IMG/VR virus record: IMGVR_UViG_3300009082_000023
Span: 1 to 52,889 of that record
Direction: 5' to 3' (one strand)
DNA length: 52,889 bases
Source: a virus
Shown here: positions 8,310 to 16,192 of the stretch, in pieces
Position numbering within the stretch: position 1 is the stretch's first letter
Layout of the letters: each line of letters opens with the position of its first letter
Translations under genes and position numbers: made by a program
Notes under the pieces: model-generated
The model's input: the letters and a program-made list of their open reading frames with translations, nothing else
What the model was told of the DNA's origin: nothing
Database searches by the model: none

Positions 8310-8382
8310 CTCCACATTATTCGTTCATACTAGCAATCTTTTTAAATTGCGTTTCTCATCAGTCCCCCTTGTTTTTGCAAAT

Positions 8383-8760
8383 TTACAAAGAATTAATGAC
8401 AGGCATCCTGACACCCCGTCTCATCATTTCAACTGCAAAGTAATTCAGCTTCATGCCTCCCTGCCCATGAAGTCCCTTTTTGATGTTTGTCAGCTCCCTC
8501 CGGTAACTGTCTATTTGCGCCCGCTTAGTCTTATCGGTGTCATAATAGTTTTGAATAGCCTTGCAGGAATTGAATATGGTGCATCTGTCCTGCCCGAAGT
8601 ATGAGGCGATCTCTTCCTTTTTGCCCACATCAAACTCCAAGCAAAACGACTGGATCAACTGCCTTGTATAGACTATCTCTTTCTTTCGGGTGTGGGCGAG
8701 CACCTGCTCAAATGGCACGTGCTCCCGAAAACAAATCAACTTACAAATCTCTTTAAACAT
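8383..8760 (-). CDS. Stand-alone DnaA domain IV-like DNA-binding protein
   Basis: 125 residues. Residues 20-75 match the C-terminal DNA-binding domain of DnaA: HTRKKEIVYTRQLIQSF then IASYFGQDRCTIFNSCKAIQ, where DnaA has GxDHSTVxxAxxKI. The ATPase domain is absent. A domain IV-only protein could bind DnaA-box-like sites at a phage origin or compete with host DnaA. It lies directly downstream of the DNA methyltransferase and primase/helicase genes. Confidence 0.75.
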   Translation of the reverse strand: MFKEICKLICFREHVPFEQVLAHTRKKEIVYTRQLIQSFCLEFDVGKKEEIASYFGQDRCTIFNSCKAIQNYYDTDKTKRAQIDSYRRELTNIKKGLHGQGGMKLNYFAVEMMRRGVRMPVINSL

Positions 8761-8761
8761 A

Positions 8762-9568
8762 TCAGAATAATATTGGATGTGATTTACTTATTTCCGTTTT
8801 AGCATAACCGAGATCATTAATTTCATTTTCCTTTTGTTGCCATTCATTAATTAATTCGGTAGCTTCTTTATAGAAATTCTTTTTTATCTCAAATCCATAG
8901 GATTTTCTGCCAAGCTTCAGGGCTGCCAATAATGTAGTTCCGCTCCCGGCCACGGGGTCAATAACAACATCCCCTTTGTCTGTAAATACTTCAATAAGTT
9001 GTTTTAATAAAGGAACTGATTTCTGAGTAGGATGAATCTTCCTCGTTTCATTATCCCTCTCTACATCAAAACAGTTAAATATCATTTTACCATTGTTATT
9101 AAACTTGGGTAGTTTTTCACGGAATAAGATTAATCCATATTCACAATTTCCAACAACTCGCATATTAGCTTTTAAAACTTGTGCAGAAAAATTCTTTCTG
9201 AAAACCAGATTAATGTAGTTGTTTAGTCCGTATTCTTTTGCCAAGTTTATTAAATAGAATTGCTGTTCAAACTCACAAAACACAATCATACACGGAGCCT
9301 TGCCTCTTTCTTTCGGTTCTTTAATAAGCATGGTTGAGCAGAAGTGCATAAATTCCTTAACCCTAAAATCCTTATCCGTATCAAAAAACTCCTTACCAGC
9401 CAGTTTACTCTCTCCGTTCTTATTGTCTCCGTCAATATACCATGCAGGATTTGAGCCATAAGCGTTTATTCCGACATTATACGGTATGTCTGCAATTATC
9501 AGTTGCGCCTTTGGTATAGCATAAACTTTATAATTCTGAAAGTGATCGTTAAATAAATTATATTCCAT
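8762..9568 (-). CDS. DNA methyltransferase, N4/N6 class
   Basis: 268 residues. The catalytic motif is ADIPYNVG at about 26-33 (D-I-P-Y form of DPPY) and the SAM-binding motif DPVAGSGTT comes near the C-terminus. That order, catalytic motif first, is the beta class of amino-DNA methyltransferases. KIHPTQKSVPLL before the SAM motif is also typical. No restriction endonuclease partner is adjacent, so it is likely an orphan enzyme that protects phage DNA from host restriction. Target sequence is not readable. Confidence 0.85.
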   Translation of the reverse strand: MEYNLFNDHFQNYKVYAIPKAQLIIADIPYNVGINAYGSNPAWYIDGDNKNGESKLAGKEFFDTDKDFRVKEFMHFCSTMLIKEPKERGKAPCMIVFCEFEQQFYLINLAKEYGLNNYINLVFRKNFSAQVLKANMRVVGNCEYGLILFREKLPKFNNNGKMIFNCFDVERDNETRKIHPTQKSVPLLKQLIEVFTDKGDVVIDPVAGSGTTLLAALKLGRKSYGFEIKKNFYKEATELINEWQQKENEINDLGYAKTEISKSHPILF

Positions 9569-9619
9569 ATCAAAAATGTTTAATGTCGCTCATCTTATTA
9601 TCGGGTCACAGTTAATAAA

Positions 9620-11488
9620 TTAAAACGGTGCTTCATCTTTGTCCGTTTCATAAAAGTTAATTGAAATATTCTTACTTGGACCGCTCTTGACATCTAGCGG
9701 ATTAGGTATTTCTGTTTGTTCATTCATCTCATAATAACGCATCGCTCCTCTTTTGAATCGCATCTGAACAGTCCCCGGAGTGCCGCAAAGTTTCTGTTTC
9801 TTAATCTTCTGGCTGGTAAATTCCACATCCCGCCTCTCATAATCCGAAGTATAATAAGGTCTGTAAGTACACAGAACATTATCACATTTGTTGCTCCACA
9901 TAGCACCACCGGAAAGATCATAAACATTTGGCTTCTCATAATCACCGTTGCTGTTTTTACTAAGCGACCCCCGTGGATGCGCAATGATAACCATAAAGAT
10001 TTGATATTGTTGTGCAAGTCTTTTCTGCTGACTTAAAAATGCACTCAAATACAAATCTTCACGTCCGCCGTTTTTCTTAATGTCGGTGTCAAGTTGATTA
10101 TAAGGATCAATAACACAACCATCAACTTTGTGCTTTTTAATCAGTTCTACAAACCGGGTATTGATATAATCAGGTGACGGGCTTTCGTTCTCAGGATAGA
10201 TATAAAAGAAATGTTCTTTAATAAAATCCATTCCTTTAACGTACTCTGTTTCCGGCATCTGATTTGCAAACCCATACTGAGTATTCTCTCCGATATACAT
10301 ATGGATCAGATCATCATAAAAATCATCAGGGGGATCTTGTTCAGGGGAAAAGAAAGCATATTTATAACCTTCAAAAACAGCTTTCATCAAACAGAGTTGC
10401 ATTATCATTGTACTTTTCCCCTGGTTCATTATCCCGTGCATGAGTGTCAATTCTCCCCGCTTCCATTTAAAATGTTCATCAATCTTTTTAAAGTGAGTTG
10501 TTTCCCCCTGCGAGCGACCTGTTTTAAAACTAAGTAACATTGACTCCCTTACATTATCTAAGTAGATAACATCAGACAGAGGAACATTTGTTTCAATAGC
10601 CTCATAAACAAGTTCTTTTTTAGTGATTGTTTCAATAGGCTTTCCGGTCTTATCAAAATGAGCGGAACATGAAGTACCTGAAAAGTTCTTGTAAATTTTA
10701 TCGGCTATTAAATGAATATCTTTAGGATCTACTTTACTGGCTGCATTTTGATATTTAAAAGTGATCATTTGCTTCGCATCCAAAAGCGGAACACCAAACC
10801 GATTACAGGCAGCAAATATCTTTACCAGAAAATTATGTTTGTTCCCATCCTGATAATATTCCCCCTTAGTCTCCATCCATTTCTCAATATTAGAAATAAT
10901 AAGAGCGTAATCATAAATGACTTCGGTAGTTGCAATGGACTGTTTTATGATCTTCTCTTCTTTAAGAGTTGTAAAGACATCTGATTCCGGGTTATAGTAA
11001 ACATCAGGATCGTAACTCTCAAAACATATCCGGGAAACATCTTTGAACTCATCCAACTTCTCGTCTCCATAATAATCAGTAAGGGCAGCCGCACTTAAAG
11101 AATGTGTCTTTACAGAGTTCGGGATCTTAACAATAAGTTTTAACCCGTCTCCTGATGGAGAAATAAATAATAAGAAAGTATATTTATCACTTATCAGACG
11201 GGCTTTTAAATCGCTTAATCTTTCCCCTAAATGGTCAAAATCAATAGCTATTAACCCTGAGTGTTCAATGAGTGCCTTATCTTCACGTTTAGAAAACGTA
11301 CCCGAAAAACAAAGTGCCGGAAGTTGTTTTTTAATATCCCTCCGTTTCTTCTCATCTTCACAGGCACGAATCTGATAAATTAAAAGAGCTGATCGCCCGG
11401 ACTTAATACGCTGGATAACCTTATCTATCGTAATATGATAGGGTTCGTCAACCGATTTAGCGTTTCTGAATATGGTTATCTTTTGCAT
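9620..11488 (-). CDS. Primase/helicase: BT4734-like N-terminus plus DnaB-like helicase
   Basis: 622 residues. The N-terminus (1-175) matches the BT4734/VirE N-terminal domain common in Bacteroidota mobile DNA: SGLIAIDFDH at 77-86 and SPSGDGLKLIVKI at 110-122, resembling an archaeo-eukaryotic primase core. The C-terminus is a RecA-fold helicase of DnaB type: Walker A GIMNQGKST at 352-360 and Walker B DGCVIDPYNQLD later, then AQQYQIFMVIIAHPRG. It likely primes and unwinds DNA at the phage fork. It overlaps the upstream PD-(D/E)XK gene by 13 nt. Confidence 0.8.
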   Translation of the reverse strand: MQKITIFRNAKSVDEPYHITIDKVIQRIKSGRSALLIYQIRACEDEKKRRDIKKQLPALCFSGTFSKREDKALIEHSGLIAIDFDHLGERLSDLKARLISDKYTFLLFISPSGDGLKLIVKIPNSVKTHSLSAAALTDYYGDEKLDEFKDVSRICFESYDPDVYYNPESDVFTTLKEEKIIKQSIATTEVIYDYALIISNIEKWMETKGEYYQDGNKHNFLVKIFAACNRFGVPLLDAKQMITFKYQNAASKVDPKDIHLIADKIYKNFSGTSCSAHFDKTGKPIETITKKELVYEAIETNVPLSDVIYLDNVRESMLLSFKTGRSQGETTHFKKIDEHFKWKRGELTLMHGIMNQGKSTMIMQLCLMKAVFEGYKYAFFSPEQDPPDDFYDDLIHMYIGENTQYGFANQMPETEYVKGMDFIKEHFFYIYPENESPSPDYINTRFVELIKKHKVDGCVIDPYNQLDTDIKKNGGREDLYLSAFLSQQKRLAQQYQIFMVIIAHPRGSLSKNSNGDYEKPNVYDLSGGAMWSNKCDNVLCTYRPYYTSDYERRDVEFTSQKIKKQKLCGTPGTVQMRFKRGAMRYYEMNEQTEIPNPLDVKSGPSKNISINFYETDKDEAPF

Positions 11489-12006
11489 GATAACAGATAA
11501 TTTTCAGTTTTAAACTCATCCCTGCGGTGATCCCATATTAACCGGGCGTTAAAAACAATTCTCAAATATTCCTTGTCATTAAAAAAATATCTTTGCAATT
11601 CTCCGATATTAAATTGCCCTAAAAAAGTATTGACATTATGCTGACAAGCAAGGCTCCCTGATTCAAAAACATTATGCTGATGCATTAGCTTACCCTCATC
11701 TAAACATTTTCCGCTTATCTGTGGATAAGTCAAAACCATCACTTTACCGTAATTTACAAAAGTCTTCTCAGTATAGTCATTTGCTTGATGAAGCCATTGA
11801 CCAAGTAGTGAGCCGGTCTTCTTATCATCAGTCTTAATCTCTATACCGATAGGATACTTTCTTTGTATGTCGCTGTTATGAATCATGATTATATCAATTC
11901 TCCTCTTCGCATCCGTTGACCATACTTCCATTTCAACCTTAAAATAATTTGACAGGAAGCTAGCTATCTTAAATTGTAATTCTTTCTCAGTTAATGCTTG
12001 TTCCAT
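11476..12006 (-). CDS. PD-(D/E)XK nuclease-like protein
   Basis: 176 residues. RRIDIIMIH (Asp38) followed by IGIEIKTDD (Glu56, Lys58) forms the D...ExK active site of PD-(D/E)XK nucleases, placed on two adjacent beta strands after an N-terminal helix. It starts at the TGATG junction with the DUF4373 replication gene and overlaps the primase/helicase gene, so it belongs to the replication module and may process replication or recombination intermediates. It could instead be a regulatory protein with the same fold. Confidence 0.7.
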   Translation of the reverse strand: MEQALTEKELQFKIASFLSNYFKVEMEVWSTDAKRRIDIIMIHNSDIQRKYPIGIEIKTDDKKTGSLLGQWLHQANDYTEKTFVNYGKVMVLTYPQISGKCLDEGKLMHQHNVFESGSLACQHNVNTFLGQFNIGELQRYFFNDKEYLRIVFNARLIWDHRRDEFKTENYLLSCKR

Positions 12007-12716
12007 CAGTCTTCAATTCTTTTTCCCCATCCGTCCCTATCATACGCTTCTTCCGGCACACCACTTACCGTAACTTTCTTAAACTCATCATTGAAGTTTT
12101 TATCAGCCAAATATGTCCGGGCTTTCTTGCAATATTTCTTATCACTCAGGGAATCAAAATAAGGCTTTATGTTATCAATAGCTTTTTGCCGTTCATTATC
12201 ATTAAGTTTATCCCAATACTTTGAGGCAGCTTGAAAATCAGTTTTCTTTAACTTCGTAATATCATGATATGAGTCCCAAAAAAGACTTATAGATATTATA
12301 TTTTCTTTTTCTTTTCTTTTCTTTCCTTTGCTAGGTTTTGCTAGATTTTGCTTAGCAATTGCTCCGAGCCTACCTGCAACTGCCCGTTTTTCAGATAGTT
12401 CAGCCCTCTTCTCAAAGTTGTTATTTACCCTATTAGACCAGAAGTATTCATCATCAGATAAGAACAACTCACATGGCAAAAGGCAATATTGTATAATTGC
12501 TTGAATTTGCTCAGCACTTGCTAGCATTTGCTTGGCAATTGCTAGATAAAGATATTGTTTTAATGGCAATCTATGTTCAGAATTTGAATGTAACATCTCT
12601 ATAATGCGCCAAAAAACACCATAGCCAACAGCACCAAATTCACCAACAAGAGCCTGTAATTTTGGATCGCCTGTTGGTTCGTAGTCGTGTGAAAAATAAA
12701 AAGCCTCTTTACCCAT
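12006..12716 (-). CDS. Replication-initiation-like protein (Lin1244/DUF4373 type)
   Basis: 236 residues from ATG 12716, chosen because GGAGG lies 8-12 bases upstream. The N-terminus YFSHDYEPTGDPKLQALVGEFG...GYGVFWRIIEML matches the Lin1244/Lin1753 (DUF4373) winged-helix domain found at the start of phage replication-initiation proteins. The middle is basic and the C-terminus is helical, possibly a helicase-loader contact. A Bacteroidota promoter lies 150 bases upstream and a 46-codon reading frame overlaps its start, which suggests control of its translation. Confidence 0.8.
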   Translation of the reverse strand: MGKEAFYFSHDYEPTGDPKLQALVGEFGAVGYGVFWRIIEMLHSNSEHRLPLKQYLYLAIAKQMLASAEQIQAIIQYCLLPCELFLSDDEYFWSNRVNNNFEKRAELSEKRAVAGRLGAIAKQNLAKPSKGKKRKEKENIISISLFWDSYHDITKLKKTDFQAASKYWDKLNDNERQKAIDNIKPYFDSLSDKKYCKKARTYLADKNFNDEFKKVTVSGVPEEAYDRDGWGKRIED

Positions 12717-12849
12717 TACCCACCCTCCAAAAAACAACCCCGCCAGTAACAAAAAAACCACCGGTCACCCTGGAGCGTGTAACTCCGACCGATGGAAATT
12801 TTGCCCTGTGCGGGGTATTTTTAAGAACTGATAATTCAAAATAACTCAT
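12709..12849 (-). CDS. Leader ORF overlapping the DUF4373 gene start
   Basis: 46 codons from ATG 12849, which lies about 15 bases after the expected transcript start, to TAA 12709-12711. The stop lies within the first codons of the DUF4373 gene (sequence ATGGGTAA). The encoded peptide is glycine- and valine-rich (RVTGGFFVTGGVVFW). Its placement right after a good promoter and its overlap with the next start suggest a translated leader controlling replication-gene expression. It may have no peptide function. Confidence 0.4.
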   Translation of the reverse strand: MSYFELSVLKNTPHRAKFPSVGVTRSRVTGGFFVTGGVVFWRVGNG

Positions 12850-12868
12850 ACACGATTAATTTGGTACT

Positions 12869-12900
12869 GCAAATATAAACATCTTTTTTGAATAAACAAA
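12869..12900 (-). promoter_or_regulatory. Bacteroidota-type promoter for the replication genes
   Basis: On the minus strand TTTG (12900-12897) is followed after 19 bases by TATATTTGC (12877-12869), a full match to the Bacteroidota consensus TTTG-N19-21-TAnnTTTG. It faces the leader ORF and DUF4373 gene. Transcription should begin near 12862. Confidence 0.8.
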
Positions 12901-12916
12901 TTTATTTTATATTTAT

Positions 12917-13234
12917 TCACTCAGTATTCTTTATCTCAGCTTCCGGCCCAGGCTTCATAAAAGCATGAAACTTATGAGCGAACTCTACAAACGCCACGAT
13001 GACCTGCTCTTTATCCCTGCCCTTCATCTTGTTGATCTTAGTGAACTGATCATTGATTGTCTTATAAGCGACATCAGTGACCGGGAACAGGCGAATACAA
13101 GCGAGCAGGTAACGAAGCTCACCCTCAAAACTCTTCGCATCATCAACGCCCTTACGGTAAAGCACGACCCCGGCGATCAGGCAGATAGCTCCTATCAACG
13201 GAACAGCCACTTGAAAAAATGATTTCCAGTCCAT
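12917..13234 (-). CDS. Small membrane-anchored protein
   Basis: 105 residues with one N-terminal transmembrane helix (about residues 8-27, VAVPLIGAICLIAGVVLY) and a helical soluble tail. I do not recognise the family. It ends just before the replication promoter and overlaps the upstream gene by one base. Confidence 0.6.
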   Translation of the reverse strand: MDWKSFFQVAVPLIGAICLIAGVVLYRKGVDDAKSFEGELRYLLACIRLFPVTDVAYKTINDQFTKINKMKGRDKEQVIVAFVEFAHKFHAFMKPGPEAEIKNTE

Positions 13235-13467
13235 TAGTTTACAAATTTAAGATTTCTTATCTGCGATTTCTGACCGGGCAAATTAGCCCCTAATACAGTT
13301 AGTGCGATTTTGCTGATAATAACTTCAGCCTTTGCAGGTGCGTATCTATTCACGACTTGACCGACCGTCTTACCTGTCTGATCTTCGCAAATAAATGAAG
13401 TGCCGAGATAACGGAATAGTGAATCCATTACCTTGTCTGCGAGTTGTTTGTCTGTTTGTAGTGTCAT
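13234..13467 (-). CDS. Hypothetical protein
   Basis: 77 residues, alpha/beta, with no membrane segment or recognisable motif (DQTGKTVGQVVNRYAP in the middle). It overlaps both neighbours by a few bases, indicating coupled translation in the early operon. Function unknown. Confidence 0.55.
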   Translation of the reverse strand: MTLQTDKQLADKVMDSLFRYLGTSFICEDQTGKTVGQVVNRYAPAKAEVIISKIALTVLGANLPGQKSQIRNLKFVN

Positions 13468-13883
13468 AGGTTTATAGTTAATTCGTTTCCGGTCAAAGCA
13501 AAGTATAGATTTTGGAGTTGGTGAACGTATTTTATTTTAATAAAACTCAATAATTCATCTCCATTCTTATCTTCTATTCCTACATCTATACTCCATGCCC
13601 AACAAATATATTTATTCCATAATATATCTTTGTAAAAACCGCATAATCCAGCACCATCTTTTTTCTCAAACCCGAACTTTAATAGCCATTCTTCGGTTAG
13701 GGGAATACCAGAGATATGATTAGGATTTGTTTTCAATCCTTCGTGTTCAGGTGTATTGTTTGTCAATATTTCCCCAAATATTGTCATACCCTGAACCTGT
13801 GTTTCATGTGCCGGTATTGCTATTGGCGCATTCTGATATGGAATTAATATCCAATTCCCGATTCTCAATTCATTTGCTTTCAT
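13464..13883 (-). CDS. Conserved hypothetical phage/mobile-element protein
   Basis: 139 residues. It starts KANELRIGNWI and ends YVHQLQNLYFALTGNEL, with PLTEEWLLKFGFEK in between. I recognise this arrangement from many uncharacterised Bacteroides phage and prophage proteins. The role is unknown; the fold looks alpha/beta without membrane segments. Confidence 0.7.
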   Translation of the reverse strand: MKANELRIGNWILIPYQNAPIAIPAHETQVQGMTIFGEILTNNTPEHEGLKTNPNHISGIPLTEEWLLKFGFEKKDGAGLCGFYKDILWNKYICWAWSIDVGIEDKNGDELLSFIKIKYVHQLQNLYFALTGNELTINL

Positions 13884-13928
13884 TTTATTTATTTTAAAAA
13901 TCTATGTCTGTCACCTGCTAAAAAACAA

Positions 13929-14159
13929 TTATGAAGATATTGTACTTCGCCCTTTAGATAAAGGGACGTTCCCTATTCCATGCGCCCGGTCATGACATTT
14001 ACGGCACATAGCCATTAGATTACTGATTACATCCTTGCCCTTGCCTCTGCCCTCAATATGATGAATATCTTTTGCCGGACGGCCACAGGCTTCGCATAGC
14101 ATAACATCCTGCTCCCCGTAATCAAAGTACCTCATATAAACTTTACAGTGGCGGGTCAT
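13929..14159 (-). CDS. HNH endonuclease-like protein
   Basis: 76 residues with a compact HNH layout: CEACGRP (Cys22, Cys25), DIHHIEGRG (His33-His34, the catalytic pair), NLMAMCRKCHDRAH (Asn47, Cys52, Cys55, His56, His60). The two CxxC pairs would hold a structural zinc. Short HNH proteins in phages act in packaging, homing or recombination; being next to NinB-like and RecT genes, a recombination role is plausible here. Confidence 0.75.
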   Translation of the reverse strand: MTRHCKVYMRYFDYGEQDVMLCEACGRPAKDIHHIEGRGKGKDVISNLMAMCRKCHDRAHGIGNVPLSKGRSTISS

Positions 14160-14296
14160 TTCGCTCCGTGATAAATAGGTTTAGAACGCCCTCCGACATG
14201 AACATATTGAACGTGCCGTCCTCTGGTTAACTTCCGGTTGTTATGCGTTAAATAAAAACGTACTCCGATTCCACTTGTAATGTCTTTTAGTTTCAT
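14156..14296 (-). CDS. Small basic protein coupled to HNH gene
   Basis: 46 residues (KLKDITSGIGVRFYLTHNN, ending GGRSKPIYHGAK), strongly basic and beta-like. Its TGA overlaps the HNH gene's ATG in ATGA, which supports a real gene although it is below common length cut-offs. Function unknown; binding nucleic acid is possible from its charge. Confidence 0.5.
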   Translation of the reverse strand: MKLKDITSGIGVRFYLTHNNRKLTRGRHVQYVHVGGRSKPIYHGAK

Positions 14297-14306
14297 TGTA
14301 TAGATT

Positions 14307-14387
14307 TTAATTGTTTATCTCATCAGGATTACCGTAAATCTCTTCAGGGGAGAAGTCCTCTGCCTGGTCGTCTGGATAGTCGGTCAT
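14307..14387 (-). CDS. Very small acidic ORF
   Basis: 26 residues, acidic (DYPDDQAEDFSPEEIYGN). The ATG overlaps the TGA of the NinB-like gene in ATGA, which is the main support. A peptide this short may be a regulatory spacer between genes and not a functional protein. Confidence 0.35.
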   Translation of the reverse strand: MTDYPDDQAEDFSPEEIYGNPDEINN

Positions 14388-14824
14388 AATTTGTCTATAT
14401 AAAATTTATAAAACTCATCCCAATATTGGCTTTCGGGATCAGGTAAGGAAATTGATAAATCAGTATTGGCAAATATCTGAATACGATCTAAGTAATATTT
14501 GAATTGAGTCGTGTTCATATTAGTAGTTGTACGCCTTTGCCGGGATTCTCCAAATACTTTAATATCTTCAGGTATCAGGAACTTATCTTTGAAATAGTCA
14601 TGTAGATCATTTCTTTCGGTTCCTGTTTCAAATTCAATGCATGTGAGCCAAAGCCAGTAAAGATTGTTTTGAGAGATTGACCGTGTAGATTTCTTTTCAA
14701 TTACTTCAACGGTATAGAGCTTCTTAATATCCAACCGCCGGATAAAAGATATAACCATTTCACGGTCAACCTCTGTTTGTAGTTTGCGCTTCAATTTAGA
14801 ATGGAAGGTCGTCTCCCTCTGCAA
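14384..14824 (-). CDS. NinB-like recombination protein
   Basis: 146 residues. The pattern RSISQNNLYWLWLTCIE...DLHDYFKDKFL...NTTQFKYYLDRIQIFAN...SLPDPESQYW fits NinB, a small single-strand DNA-binding protein of phage recombination modules. The gene overlaps the end of the SSB-like gene by 29 bases and lies two genes after RecT, which supports the call. Confidence 0.7.
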   Translation of the reverse strand: MQRETTFHSKLKRKLQTEVDREMVISFIRRLDIKKLYTVEVIEKKSTRSISQNNLYWLWLTCIEFETGTERNDLHDYFKDKFLIPEDIKVFGESRQRRTTTNMNTTQFKYYLDRIQIFANTDLSISLPDPESQYWDEFYKFYIDKL

Positions 14825-15149
14825 TAGGTTTCAAGTCACTTACTGGTTCGGGTTCGGTATGTTCCCAAATAGATACATCACCCAGGATAGGGGTGCTTTT
14901 CTTTTGCTCGTCAGTCATTGCCTTAAATACCTCTTTCGGAAGTTTTTGCTTGATGAGGTGCGTTTTCTTGTCCTTTGCTTCTTTGAGTTCAAAAGCTGTT
15001 AGGTCAAGATACACCCCTTTTTCACCTTTGAATAGATGATTTTTTTCAAGTGGAATAATAAGGCACTCCACTGGTCCGGCTGCTCCTTTCTCAAAGCGAC
15101 ATGCACAAATAAGATTTTGCAAGTTTAGTTTAATGTTTAAGTTTGCCAT
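14796..15149 (-). CDS. Putative single-strand DNA-binding protein
   Basis: 117 residues with a predicted beta-rich core and a C-terminus ending EGDDLPF. A terminal acidic D-D-x-P-F tail is the hallmark of bacterial SSB proteins, where it binds repair partners. No canonical OB-fold motif is obvious, so this may be a divergent SSB. It sits between RecT and NinB-like genes, exactly where phages place their SSB. Confidence 0.65.
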   Translation of the reverse strand: MANLNIKLNLQNLICACRFEKGAAGPVECLIIPLEKNHLFKGEKGVYLDLTAFELKEAKDKKTHLIKQKLPKEVFKAMTDEQKKSTPILGDVSIWEHTEPEPVSDLKPIAEGDDLPF

Positions 15150-15150
15150 T

Positions 15151-15912
15151 TTAATATTTTTTAGGTTGATTCTCTTTGAGTTCTGTAATTATATTTTCCA
15201 TTTCAATATTTGTAATTTCAGGATCAGCAAGTTTCTTTTCAAAAACCTCTTTCATCTCTTCATCAAAATTAGATGTTCTGATAAGCTCCTCAGCATAACC
15301 AAAGGATTTAATACTCGGCTTCTCTTCATGATCTTTTGTTATGGCCACATCATTCTTGATCTCAAAATCTTCCTCCACTGCCAGTCCTGTTATGCCATAG
15401 GCTTTAGCAAGACAATGCGACTCAGCAACTTTCTTAATCATGGCTACTGGGTCGGCCTTCCAAACATTATACCCTTTGTTATAAGTATCAAAGTCAGCCC
15501 ATTCAATGGTAGCATATTCACATCCTTTGGGTTTGCTAATAGCATAGGCTCCGAGTATCTTTGCCTTTGAGGTCACGTCTTTTATATGTGAACAATGACC
15601 GAGAGCTATATTTAAATCAAAAAACTCTCCTTCCCTGACAGCATCTGAAGAAATCCCGTTCCATCGTGGATCTGATTGAGCTTTACTTAAAAAGCCGTCA
15701 CGTCCGGCAAATACAATGATATTGCCCTTTGTATCTTTATAGCCCCACACTTGTTTAAGGAATGGATTAAGGCCGTATGACTTCGCCACGTTAAGAAAAT
15801 ATGCAAGTTCCAGGTTTGTAAATCCCTTTGCAACGGTATCTTTGATTATAGATACCTCTTCCGGTGTCCATGTCTGTACCTGATCAGAAATTTTTTGTAA
15901 TGCTGTTTCCAT
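15151..15912 (-). CDS. recT: RecT-family single-strand annealing recombinase
   Basis: 253 residues. The RecT/Bet core is clear: LNPFLKQVWGYKDTKGNIIV, FAGRDGFLSKAQ, then KADPVAMIKKVAESHCLAKAYG near residues 165-190. RecT proteins anneal complementary single strands in phage recombination. No RecE-type exonuclease was recognised next to it; the PD-(D/E)XK protein at 11.5 kb is a possible partner. Confidence 0.9.
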   Translation of the reverse strand: METALQKISDQVQTWTPEEVSIIKDTVAKGFTNLELAYFLNVAKSYGLNPFLKQVWGYKDTKGNIIVFAGRDGFLSKAQSDPRWNGISSDAVREGEFFDLNIALGHCSHIKDVTSKAKILGAYAISKPKGCEYATIEWADFDTYNKGYNVWKADPVAMIKKVAESHCLAKAYGITGLAVEEDFEIKNDVAITKDHEEKPSIKSFGYAEELIRTSNFDEEMKEVFEKKLADPEITNIEMENIITELKENQPKKY

Positions 15913-15922
15913 AGTTTTGTTT

Positions 15923-16192
15923 TTATTGGTTTACGATTTCAAATTTAATTCCTTTAGGCTCTCCGTTCCAAAGATGATCCGGCACTACCCGAAACTCGCA
16001 CCGGCAACCGAGGCACTCATAAAGGCCATAGTCTAAGTCTTCTTTTATATACAGCTCCCAGTTGTTTTCAACAAACACTTTCTCCCTGCGAAGTATGTTT
16101 CCGCCACACCGAGGGCAGACACCCACGTCTTCAAGACTCTCAGGCTTAGGGTTGAAGTGAGCCATAATGTTGTTTACATCTTTTGCGTTCAT
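15923..16192 (-). CDS. Small zinc-ribbon protein
   Basis: 89 residues with CPRCGGNILRREK (CxxC) and YECLGCRCEF (CxxC) separated by about 30 residues, a two-knuckle zinc ribbon. It overlaps the upstream gene by four bases. Comparable proteins are often annotated restriction alleviation- or Lar-like, but I see no firm match, so the role is open. Confidence 0.65.
   Translation of the reverse strand: MNAKDVNNIMAHFNPKPESLEDVGVCPRCGGNILRREKVFVENNWELYIKEDLDYGLYECLGCRCEFRVVPDHLWNGEPKGIKFEIVNQ

Noticed and set aside
8377-8385. -7 box TAAATTTGC upstream of the transglycosylase-like gene
   Set aside because: No TTTG lies 19-21 bases upstream, so the promoter is incomplete; it may be chance in AT-rich DNA.
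11720-11728. Exact DnaA box (TTATCCACA on the minus strand)
   Set aside because: A single exact 9-mer is expected by chance about once in a few such genomes, it lies inside the nuclease gene, and there is no cluster or AT-rich unwinding element.
12662-12844. Plus-strand 60-codon ORF opposite the replication leader
   Set aside because: Antisense to the promoter-driven leader and DUF4373 start, with no initiation signal of its own.
15133-15570. Plus-strand 145-codon ORF
   Set aside because: Hydrophobic and Phe-rich antisense shadow of the recT gene, which has clear family motifs.
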